From JBFJWU01 sp041623475 [NCBI: bacterium] (GTDB taxonomy: Bacteria > J088), in NCBI GenBank assembly GCA_041623475.1, contig JBFJWU010000051.1, positions 1 through 13,765 of the forward strand: DNA of 13,765 nt, read 5' to 3'. Shown here in pieces: positions 1 to 6,336 of this stretch; the first letter of the stretch is position 1; the number at the start of each line of letters is the position of its first letter. The notes beneath the pieces were generated by a model. It ran no database searches. It was given only the letters and a program-made list of their open reading frames with translations, and was not told where the DNA came from. Both the position numbers and the translations under genes were made by a program.

Positions 1-437
1 GACAGGTCCCGGTCCAGGGTCCGGCGATCGATGGCGCTGCTGACAATGGTGGCCCGTGGCGCCGCCGCCTGGACGCGGCCCGTCAAATACCGCAACAACG
101 GAAATTCAAATGACGCCCGCATGCCGACTGAAAACTCGCGTTCGGTCACGGTCGGGTCAAATTGCTGCAGGCCCGCCAGTCCGTCCTCGATGCTTTGCAG
201 GCCGCGCAGGACATGGGCCGACAGGGATTCGGCCAGCGGGGTCGGCACCATGACGTTTTTGCGTCGGACAAACAACGGATCGTCGGCAAACCGTCGCAGT
301 CGCGACAGGGCATTGCTCATGGCCGGCTGCGAGACACCGCAATCGGCTGCCGCATCCGTAATACTGCCGTGGCGGTAGATACTGGCAAAGGCGCGCAGCA
401 GGTTCAGATCCAGCCGGTCGAGCATTTTATCATTCAT
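1..437 (-). CDS. LysR-type transcriptional regulator, partial (N-terminal 145 residues)
   Basis: The minus-strand frame is open from an ATG at 437 to the left edge, so the C-terminal half lies outside the window. The translation begins MNDKMLDRLDLNLLRAF and has the classic LysR winged helix-turn-helix at about residues 10-68: an SITDAAADCGVSQPAMSNAL recognition region followed by LSRLRR, then DDPLFVRR and PTPLAE. Residues from about 95 onward (EFSVGMRASFEF) start the effector-binding domain. LysR proteins bind as tetramers at T-N11-A sites and usually control themselves and a divergent gene, here the acyl-CoA dehydrogenase starting at 549. The family call is firm; the inducer cannot be told. 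No good Shine-Dalgarno precedes 437, and an in-frame ATG at 425 is an alternative start. Confidence 0.93.
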   Translation of the reverse strand, partial: MNDKMLDRLDLNLLRAFASIYRHGSITDAAADCGVSQPAMSNALSRLRRFADDPLFVRRKNVMVPTPLAESLSAHVLRGLQSIEDGLAGLQQFDPTVTEREFSVGMRASFEFPLLRYLTGRVQAAAPRATIVSSAIDRRTLDRDL

Positions 438-548
438 GAGATTTATATTACTGAATATTTTAAATTTATTCGATGAATTATGCGTTGGATGCTAGGGTGA
501 GTGCAGGCAGGGAAATACAGCAACCCATTCAAGCGACGGAGCAAACCG
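438..548. promoter_or_regulatory. Divergent LysR / acyl-CoA dehydrogenase control region
   Basis: This 111-bp gap separates two divergent genes. Bases 441-480 are strikingly AT-rich compared with the GC-rich genes around them. They contain a perfect inverted repeat ATATT-N4-AATAT (445-458), the palindrome TAAATTTA (461-468) and ATTC-N3-GAAT (468-478). Dyads of this kind next to a LysR gene are typical LysR operator material. I could not pick convincing -35/-10 pairs for either direction, so the operator role is inference from position and symmetry. Confidence 0.45.
538..541 (+). promoter_or_regulatory. Ribosome binding site deciding the acyl-CoA dehydrogenase start
   Basis: GGAG lies 7 bases before the ATG at 549. 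It supports that start over the in-frame GTG at 501, whose extra 16 residues (MQAGKYSNPFKRRSKP) do not look like the start of an acyl-CoA dehydrogenase. Confidence 0.7.
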
Positions 549-1784
549 ATGAATTTTGAACTCAGTGACAAGGCCAGGGATTACCAGCAGCGAGTGCGGA
601 CCTTTATTGACGAGCGGATTCGCCCTGTCGAGGACAAGATGCTGGCCGAACGCCGAGACAATGTCATGGAAAGCCCGGACTGGACAACGTGGACGGTCAA
701 CCCCGAGGTCGACCGTTTGAAATCCGAAGCAAAAGAAGCGGGACTTTGGAACATGTTCCTGCACAACCTGGAGGACGGTCCGGGGCTGAAGAACGTCGAG
801 TACGCGGTCATTGCCGAAGAAACAGGACGCAGCGTCCTGGCGGCCGAAGTCTTTAACTGCAGTGCGCCGGATACCGGCAATATGGAAGTGCTGCATATGT
901 ACGGCAGTGACGAACAAAAGGAACGCTGGCTGAAACCGCTGCTCGCCGGCGAGATCCGCTCGGCGTTCTGCATGACCGAGCCGGATGTGGCCTCGTCCGA
1001 TGCCACCAACATGGCGGCCACTGCGGTCGTCGAGGGCGACGAGGTCGTCCTGAACGGCAAGAAATGGTGGAGCAGCGGAATCGGGCATCCCAACTGCAAA
1101 GTGATTATTTTCATGGCGTTGACGGACCCTGATGCGGACCGTCACTCCCAGCACAGCATGGTCCTGGTGCCCATGGATACGCCGGGAATCACCATCAAAC
1201 GCATGCTGCCGGTGTTCGGCGAGTACGATGCGCCTCACGGCCACGGTGAGGTCTGGTTCGACAACGTCCGGTTGCCTGAATCAGCGATCATTGCCGGACC
1301 CGGACGCGGGTTCGAAATTGCCCAGGGTCGCCTGGGTCCGGGACGGATCCACCATTGCATGCGCTGTATCGGTGCGTCCGAGGCTGCGCTGCAGATGGCG
1401 ATCGAACGGGGGATGCAGCGGGTGGCGTTCGGAAAGCCATTGATCAACCTGGGCGGCAATCGCGAACGCGTTGCGGAAATGCGCATTGCCATCGACCAGG
1501 CGCGGCTGCTGACCTTGTACGCCGCGTGGAAGATTGACCAGTCCAGCGCGTTGTCGGCCCTGACCGAGATCTCGGCGATCAAGGTCGTCGCCCCCAATGT
1601 GTTGCAAACGGTCGCTGATTTTGCGATCCAGATCCACGGCGGCGGTGGAACCAGTCGTGATTTTCCCCTGACCGCGCTGTTTGCCATGGGACGGGCCCTG
1701 CGCCTGGCAGATGGGCCTGACGAGGTCCACAAGGGTGTGATCACCCGCGTCGAGCTGATGAAGTACAGTCACCTGAAAAAATAG
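549..1784 (+). CDS. Acyl-CoA dehydrogenase, ACAD10/ACAD11/LvaC-like
   Basis: A 411-residue flavoprotein of the acyl-CoA dehydrogenase family, which normally uses FAD to introduce a C2-C3 double bond into acyl-CoA and passes electrons to electron-transfer flavoprotein. The N-terminal helical domain is followed by the signature FCMTEPDVASSD (140-151), then NGKKWWSSG and QHSMVLVPMDTPG in the beta domain. The C-terminal helical domain carries QGRLGPGRIHHCMR (259-272), QIHGGGGTSRDFPL and RLADGPDEVH. From memory, these last motifs match the ACAD domain of human ACAD10/11 much better than short- or medium-chain dehydrogenases. In related enzymes (human ACAD11; LvaC in Pseudomonas levulinate breakdown) the ACAD acts with an aminoglycoside-kinase-like protein on 4-hydroxyacyl-CoAs. 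No kinase is fused or adjacent here. Asp388 sits where the medium-chain enzyme has its catalytic Glu. It is the first gene of the likely operon with the two SDRs. Family firm; substrate unknown. Confidence 0.93.
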   Translation: MNFELSDKARDYQQRVRTFIDERIRPVEDKMLAERRDNVMESPDWTTWTVNPEVDRLKSEAKEAGLWNMFLHNLEDGPGLKNVEYAVIAEETGRSVLAAEVFNCSAPDTGNMEVLHMYGSDEQKERWLKPLLAGEIRSAFCMTEPDVASSDATNMAATAVVEGDEVVLNGKKWWSSGIGHPNCKVIIFMALTDPDADRHSQHSMVLVPMDTPGITIKRMLPVFGEYDAPHGHGEVWFDNVRLPESAIIAGPGRGFEIAQGRLGPGRIHHCMRCIGASEAALQMAIERGMQRVAFGKPLINLGGNRERVAEMRIAIDQARLLTLYAAWKIDQSSALSALTEISAIKVVAPNVLQTVADFAIQIHGGGGTSRDFPLTALFAMGRALRLADGPDEVHKGVITRVELMKYSHLKK

Positions 1785-1827
1785 ATTCTGCGCCCTGGTT
1801 ACTCAAGACAGCAGCCGGGCAAACGAC

Positions 1828-1833
1828 AAAGGA
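1828..1833 (+). promoter_or_regulatory. Ribosome binding site of the first SDR gene
   Basis: AAAGGA lies 9 bases before the ATG at 1843 and supports that start. The rest of the 58-bp gap after the acyl-CoA dehydrogenase stop shows no terminator hairpin, in keeping with one transcript. Confidence 0.6.
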
Positions 1834-1842
1834 CACGAACGC

Positions 1843-2592
1843 ATGCGAAAGAATATCCTGATCACCGGTGCCAGTTCCGGCCTGGGCGATGGCATGGCGC
1901 GGGAATACGCAGCCAGGGGGCATAACCTGGGGCTGTGCGCCCGGCGGCTGGACCGCCTGACCGAACTGCAACAGCAACTGCAACAGGACCACCCGGACAT
2001 CAAGGTCGTGGTTTACGAACTGGACGTTAATGACCACGATGAAGTGTTCCGGGTCTTCAAGGCGATCCGTGACAACCTGGGGTCGTTGGACCGGGTGATC
2101 GTCAACGCCGGTATGGGCAAGGGCGCATCGCTGGGAACCGGCTACGCGTGGGCCAACCTGCAGACCGCAACGACCAACTTTGTCTCCGCCATTGCCCAGT
2201 GCGAGGCGGCAATGGAGATCTTTCGCGAACAAAATGACGGGCACCTGGTCAACATTGCGTCGGTGGCAGCGTTCCGTGGTGCTCCCCGGGCGCAGAATGT
2301 CTATGCCGCTACCAAGGCCGGCCTGGCATCGCTCAGCGAAGGGCTGCGCATTGACCTGCTGGATTCACCGATCCAGGTCACTACGGTTTACCCGGGGTAT
2401 ATCCGGTCCGAAATCAACGAAAAGGTAAAAAAGGCGCCATTTATGGTGGACACCGAAACCGGCTGCAAAATGCTGGTGGAGGCTATCGACCGGGAGCCGG
2501 ATGAAGCGATTGTCCCCAAATGGCCGTGGACGGCCCTGCGGCAGGCGCTGCGGGTCATGTCCCTGAAGCAACTCAACAAACTGTTGAATTAG
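1843..2592 (+). CDS. Short-chain dehydrogenase/reductase (SDR), probably NADP(H)-dependent
   Basis: A 249-residue classical SDR, a soluble oxidoreductase acting on an alcohol or carbonyl. The Rossmann glycine motif TGASSGLG is at 8-15, VNAG at 87-90, the catalytic Ser at 140 (NIASV) and YAATK at 154-158, so the Ser-Tyr-Lys triad is complete. The second strand ends in CARR (32-35); basic residues there normally favour NADP(H). The GYIRSEINEK and PFMVDTETG stretches, and the overall sequence, resemble a bacterial SDR group of unassigned substrate whose members share the GMAREYAARG and LDVNDHDEVF segments. It follows the acyl-CoA dehydrogenase by 58 bp and precedes the second SDR by 4 bp, so the three are likely co-transcribed. 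A hydroxyacyl or ketoacyl intermediate is a reasonable but unproven substrate. Confidence 0.92.
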   Translation: MRKNILITGASSGLGDGMAREYAARGHNLGLCARRLDRLTELQQQLQQDHPDIKVVVYELDVNDHDEVFRVFKAIRDNLGSLDRVIVNAGMGKGASLGTGYAWANLQTATTNFVSAIAQCEAAMEIFREQNDGHLVNIASVAAFRGAPRAQNVYAATKAGLASLSEGLRIDLLDSPIQVTTVYPGYIRSEINEKVKKAPFMVDTETGCKMLVEAIDREPDEAIVPKWPWTALRQALRVMSLKQLNKLLN

Positions 2593-2596
2593 TCGT

Positions 2597-3418
2597 ATGA
2601 AATTCCCTGACCAACTGCGGGTTTTTATCACCGGTGCTGGCAGCGGGCTGGGGCGGCAACTGGCCGTCGACCTGGCAAAACGCCACAGCGCCCGGATTCT
2701 GCTGGGGGACATAAACCAGGGCACGGTCGATGAAACCGCCGCCATGGTCCGCGACCAGGGTGGCAACGCCGAAACAATCATCTGTGATGTGACCAAGCCA
2801 GACGACCTGAAGGCCGCGGCCGGCAGGATGATCGAACTCTGGGACGGAACCGACTTGCTGGTCAACAACGCCGGCGTCTCGGCGGCCGGGACGATTGGCG
2901 ACTTTGCCCTGGAAGACTGGCGCTGGTGCATGGAAATCAACCTGTGGGGTGTGATCCACGGTTGCCACTACTTTGCACCAGCAATGCGCGAACGCGGCAG
3001 CGGCTGGATCCTGAACGTGGCATCCAACGCCGCGATTACGTCACTGCCGGAAATGGGCCCCTACAACGTGTCCAAGGCCGGCGTCCTGTCGCTCAGCGAA
3101 ACACTGCGGTCCGAGCTGGGCGCACACGGTGTGTCGGTCAGCGTCCTTTGCCCGACCTTTTTCCCCAGTAACCTGATGGACAGCTTTCGATCCAGCCACG
3201 AACGCCAGGAAAAAGTTGCCCGGGCCATGTTCCGCCGCGCCAGCGTGACAACGGCCGACGTGTCAATGGCCGGGATCAAGGGCACAGAGCAGGGGAAATT
3301 CGTGATCATCCCGCAGACCGACGGCAAACTGACCTGGTGGCTGAAACGCGCATCACCGCAGCGGTTTTACGGGTTGGTGACGCGGAAGTATGGGGAAAAA
3401 GTAGTGGATCGGGCGTAG
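2597..3418 (+). CDS. Short-chain dehydrogenase/reductase (SDR), probably NAD(H)-dependent
   Basis: A 273-residue classical SDR. It has TGAGSGLG at 12-19, VNNAG at 89-93, the catalytic Ser at 143 (NVASN) and YNVSK at 156-160, a complete triad with the usual 13-residue Ser-Tyr spacing. The second strand ends in LGDIN with Asp38, an acidic residue that normally selects NAD(H), opposite to the upstream SDR. Downstream of the active site, LCPTFFPSNLMDSFRSS and the basic tail TWWLKRASPQRFYGLV match, from memory, a distinct bacterial SDR subgroup without a defined substrate. The start is 4 bp after the preceding stop with no clear Shine-Dalgarno, suggesting translational coupling. It is the last gene of the rightward operon and faces lpd tail to tail. 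The family is certain; the reaction is not. Confidence 0.92.
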   Translation: MKFPDQLRVFITGAGSGLGRQLAVDLAKRHSARILLGDINQGTVDETAAMVRDQGGNAETIICDVTKPDDLKAAAGRMIELWDGTDLLVNNAGVSAAGTIGDFALEDWRWCMEINLWGVIHGCHYFAPAMRERGSGWILNVASNAAITSLPEMGPYNVSKAGVLSLSETLRSELGAHGVSVSVLCPTFFPSNLMDSFRSSHERQEKVARAMFRRASVTTADVSMAGIKGTEQGKFVIIPQTDGKLTWWLKRASPQRFYGLVTRKYGEKVVDRA

Positions 3419-3451
3419 GGGCGAGGCATCGTCACGTTTTTGGCCGCCACC

Positions 3452-3500
3452 CCGTCGGTAAGACCTGTTTCCGGCTAAAACCCTGCAAGTCGACCGACGG
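3452..3500. repeat. Inverted repeat between convergent operons, possible terminator
   Basis: CCGTCGGT (3452-3459) is repeated in inverted form as ACCGACGG (3493-3500) across a 33-base interval. The interval itself contains a small GTTT...AAAC dyad (3467-3481). It lies in the 91-bp gap where the SDR operon and the pyruvate dehydrogenase operon converge, the place for a two-way terminator. The long loop and lack of a following T-run on either strand make it a poor match to a classic intrinsic terminator. Confidence 0.3.
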
Positions 3501-3509
3501 TATACAAAA

Positions 3510-4925
3510 TCACCTCCGCTTCGGCCGATAGATATGCGTCGCTGTGCCGTGGAAGCTTTCGGCAGCTTCCATCAGGGTTTCGGCCAGGGTGGGGTGGGCG
3601 TGGATGGTCAGTGCCAGGTCGTTGGCGACGGCACCCATTTCGATTGCCAGGGTGGCTTCGGCGATCAGTTCGCCGGCGCCGGGGCCGACGATGCCGGCGC
3701 CCAGGATCAGTTCGGTTGTGTTGTCGATGATCAGCTTGGTCAGGCCCTCGCCACCCAGCGTCTTGGCGCGACCGGATGCGGCCCAGGGGAAACGGCCGAC
3801 GGTAAAGTCCAGGCCTTCGGCTTTTGCTTCGGCTTCCGTAATGCCGGTCCAGGCCAGTTCGGGCTGGGTGAATACAACTGCCGGGATGGCGCGCGGGTCA
3901 AAGCGGACGTCGTTGCCGGCGATGGCTTCGACCGCGATGCGACCCTCGTGTGATGCCTTGTGGGCCAGCATGGGCTGGCCGGTGATATCACCGATGGCGT
4001 AAATGGACGGGTCGTTGGTTCGCCGATCGGGGCCGACCTGGACAAAGCCCCGGTCAACTACGACGCCGGTGTGTTCCAGACCAAGGTCCTCGGTATTGGG
4101 TCGGCGGCCGGTGGCGATCAGGACGTTGTCAAACTGTTCCTTGGTGTAGTGGTTATCCTCGTCAGCCAGCGTCGCGATCACGCCCTGGTCCTGGCTGACC
4201 AGTTCCTCGACCCGGGTTTTCAGGCGGATCTCGCTGAGTTTGTCATCCAGGCTGCGGGCCAGGACCCGGACCAGGTCGCGGTCGGCGCCGGGCAGCAGGC
4301 TGTCGGTCATTTCAACGACGGTGACGTCGCTGCCCAGGGCGGCGTAGACGGTTGCCATTTCCAGGCCGATGTAACCGCCGCCAACCACCAGCAGCCGTTC
4401 CGGGATCTTGCCCAGTGCCAGGGCATCGCGGGAGGTCCAGACGTGAGGTGACGTATGGGGCAGGGTCGGTGGAAACGCCGGACGGGAACCGGTGGCCAGG
4501 ATGATCCGTTCGGCCTGGACGGTCCGGGTGTCGCCTTCGCGTTTGACCTGGATCGTATTGGACCCGGTCAGGGTGCCGCGACCCTGGATGTAATCGACGT
4601 TGCGTTGCTTGATCAACTGCCGCAGGCCCGCGTTCATGGCACCAACAACGTCGTTCTGTTTCCAGTTGCGCAGCTTGTCCAGGTCAATATCGGGATCGTC
4701 AAAGGCCAGGCCAAATTGACTGGCCTCGCGACTGGCATAGATCACCTCGGCGGCATGCAGCAGCGCCTTGCTGGGGATGCAGCCACGGTTGAGGCAGACC
4801 CCGCCGGGTTCCGGTTCCTGGTCAATGAGGGCAACGTTCATACCCATGTCGGCGGCCAGGAAGGCCGCGGCATAACCGCCGGGCCCCGCGCCCAGGACGG
4901 CAACGTCGAATTTGTCGTCGCTCAC
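3510..4925 (-). CDS. lpdA: Dihydrolipoyl dehydrogenase (E3 of pyruvate dehydrogenase)
   Basis: A 471-residue FAD-disulfide oxidoreductase that reoxidises the dihydrolipoyl group of E2 and reduces NAD+. It has the FAD motif GAGPGG at 12-17, the redox disulfide C44/C49 in GGVCLNRGCIPSK, and an NAD-binding VVGGGYIGLEMA segment near the middle. The dimer-interface dyad His444/Glu449 lies in HAHPTLAETLMEAAE. It has the usual E3 length without an N-terminal lipoyl domain, unlike the fused E3 of some bacteria. The start is a GTG 3 bp after the aceF stop, with no clear Shine-Dalgarno, so coupled translation is likely. Its place after aceE and aceF makes it the pyruvate dehydrogenase E3; it may also serve 2-oxoglutarate dehydrogenase and the glycine cleavage system. 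Confidence 0.97.
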   Translation of the reverse strand: MSDDKFDVAVLGAGPGGYAAAFLAADMGMNVALIDQEPEPGGVCLNRGCIPSKALLHAAEVIYASREASQFGLAFDDPDIDLDKLRNWKQNDVVGAMNAGLRQLIKQRNVDYIQGRGTLTGSNTIQVKREGDTRTVQAERIILATGSRPAFPPTLPHTSPHVWTSRDALALGKIPERLLVVGGGYIGLEMATVYAALGSDVTVVEMTDSLLPGADRDLVRVLARSLDDKLSEIRLKTRVEELVSQDQGVIATLADEDNHYTKEQFDNVLIATGRRPNTEDLGLEHTGVVVDRGFVQVGPDRRTNDPSIYAIGDITGQPMLAHKASHEGRIAVEAIAGNDVRFDPRAIPAVVFTQPELAWTGITEAEAKAEGLDFTVGRFPWAASGRAKTLGGEGLTKLIIDNTTELILGAGIVGPGAGELIAEATLAIEMGAVANDLALTIHAHPTLAETLMEAAESFHGTATHIYRPKRR

Positions 4926-4928
4926 GGG

Positions 4929-6323
4929 CTAAAAATGGGTGTCACTGTCGCGAATCAGCAGGCGCAGCGGGTTTTCCAGGGTTACGGCCATCCAGCGGCA
5001 GAAGCGGGCAGCATCGGCGCCGTCAATGACGCGATGGTCGTAGCTCAGCGAAAACGGCATCATCAACCGCGGGGTAAAGGAACCGTCCTGGTAAACGGGT
5101 TTCATCACGCCACGGGATACACCGAGAATCGCGACCTCGGGCGGATTGATCAGCGGGCTGAAGTTGGTACCGCCAATGCCACCCAGATTCGTGATTGTAA
5201 AACAGGCGCCCCGCATCTGGGCAATTTCAACCTTGCCGGTGCGGGCGGCTGCCGCCAGCTGGTTCAGTTCAACAGCGATTTCGACGATGTCCTTCTCGTC
5301 CACATTGCGGATAACCGGGACCAGCAGGCCCCGTTCGGTATCGACAGCGACCCCGATGTGAACGTAATCCTTGTAGACCAGTTCGTTGTTGTCGACATCG
5401 ATGCTGGCCTTCATTTTTGGAAATTCGTTGAGTGCCAATGCTGCGGTCTTGAGCAGGATCGCGGTCATGGTCAATTTGCCGCCGGCATCGGCGACTTCCT
5501 GGGCCAGGGCCTTGCGTTGCCGTTCCAGGTCGGTGATGTCGGCCTCGTCGTAGTGGGTGACGTGGGGAATGTCCGCCCACGCCTGGGCCATGGCGCTGGC
5601 GGTGGACCGCCGGACGCGGCTCATGGATTCACGCCGGACGTCGCCCCATTGGGCGTAGGGATCATCTGATGCCACAGGTGCTGCTGACGCGGCCGGTGTG
5701 GACTGGGACGCGGCTGGGGCGGACGCCCCTGGTTGCGGGGCCGGAGCCTGGCGGCTGCGAGCGGCTGCTTTGACATCGGCTTCGGTAATCCGGCCATTGG
5801 GGCCGGAACCCCGGACGCTGGCAATGTCAACACCAATTTCACGGGCCAGGCGCCGGGCCGCCGGGCCGGCTGGGACCGTCCCGCCGTACCCGGGCGACGG
5901 TGCCGCGGGTGGACTGGCAGCTGGTTGCGGATCCGGCGCTTGCAGCTGTTCCGGAGCCGGTGCTGGTTCTTCCTCTGGTTCGGGGGCAGGCTCGGACTCT
6001 GCAGTTTCGTTCTGTTCTGGTTCCGGCGCTGGCTCTGGCGCCGGCTCTGGCTCGGGATCCGGGTCATCCGCAGGCTGGTGGCCCTGGCTGTCGTCCAGGA
6101 TCATCACGACCTGGCCGACCTTGATTTCGTCGCCGACACTGGCGCGGAGTTCGACCACTTTTCCAGCGGCGGGACTGGGGATCTCCAGCACGGCCTTGTC
6201 GGTCTCCAGTTCAAAAATTGTCTGGTCTTTGGCGACGGTATCGCCGGGGCTGACGTGCACGGCGACGACGTCTCCGGATTCGATGTTTTCGCCCAGTTCG
6301 GGCAGCTTGAATTCAATGGTCAT
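4929..6323 (-). CDS. aceF: Pyruvate dehydrogenase E2, dihydrolipoyllysine acetyltransferase
   Basis: A 464-residue E2 that forms the core of the complex and transfers the acetyl group from lipoyl-lysine to CoA. It has one lipoyl domain (about 1-77) with the lipoylated lysine at 43 in ETDKAVLE. A long Pro/Glu/Ala linker (about 86-145) leads to a peripheral subunit-binding domain (about 151-187, PAARRLAREIGVD and GPNGRITEADV). A second Ala/Pro/Ser linker is followed by the catalytic domain (about 230-464) with the DHRVIDG motif holding His430 and Asp434. E. coli AceF has three lipoyl domains; this one has a single copy. The ATG at 6323 has an AGGAA site 7 bases upstream, 13 bp after the aceE stop. 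A 2-oxoglutarate E2 is excluded by the neighbouring AceE-type E1. Confidence 0.97.
   Translation of the reverse strand: MTIEFKLPELGENIESGDVVAVHVSPGDTVAKDQTIFELETDKAVLEIPSPAAGKVVELRASVGDEIKVGQVVMILDDSQGHQPADDPDPEPEPAPEPAPEPEQNETAESEPAPEPEEEPAPAPEQLQAPDPQPAASPPAAPSPGYGGTVPAGPAARRLAREIGVDIASVRGSGPNGRITEADVKAAARSRQAPAPQPGASAPAASQSTPAASAAPVASDDPYAQWGDVRRESMSRVRRSTASAMAQAWADIPHVTHYDEADITDLERQRKALAQEVADAGGKLTMTAILLKTAALALNEFPKMKASIDVDNNELVYKDYVHIGVAVDTERGLLVPVIRNVDEKDIVEIAVELNQLAAAARTGKVEIAQMRGACFTITNLGGIGGTNFSPLINPPEVAILGVSRGVMKPVYQDGSFTPRLMMPFSLSYDHRVIDGADAARFCRWMAVTLENPLRLLIRDSDTHF
5949..6068 (-). repeat. Low-complexity Pro-Glu-Ala repeat coding for the E2 linker
   Basis: Codons 86-125 of aceF are an imperfect repeat of short Glu-Pro and Ala-Pro units (EPEPAPEPAPEPE, then EPAPEPEEEPAPAPE). 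E2 swinging arms are usually Ala/Pro-rich; this segment is unusually acidic. The DNA is correspondingly repetitive, so unit number may vary between strains. Confidence 0.7.
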
Positions 6324-6330
6324 GGTCGGG

Positions 6331-6335
6331 TTCCT
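6331..6335 (-). promoter_or_regulatory. Ribosome binding site of aceF
   Basis: AGGAA on the minus strand ends 7 bases before the aceF ATG at 6323 and begins 1 base after the aceE stop, supporting this start and close coupling of E1 and E2 synthesis. Confidence 0.7.
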
Positions 6336-6336
6336 G

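Noticed and set aside
162-476. 104-codon plus-strand open frame opposite the LysR gene
   Set aside because: The minus strand encodes a textbook LysR DNA-binding domain over the same bases.
492-1244. 250-codon minus-strand open frame opposite the acyl-CoA dehydrogenase
   Set aside because: Overlaps a convincing gene and its ribosome binding site, and shows no protein family features.
4455-5669. 404-codon plus-strand open frame antisense to lpd and aceF
   Set aside because: It lies wholly opposite two clear pyruvate dehydrogenase genes, has no family motifs and spans the gene junction; long mirror frames are common in GC-rich coding DNA.
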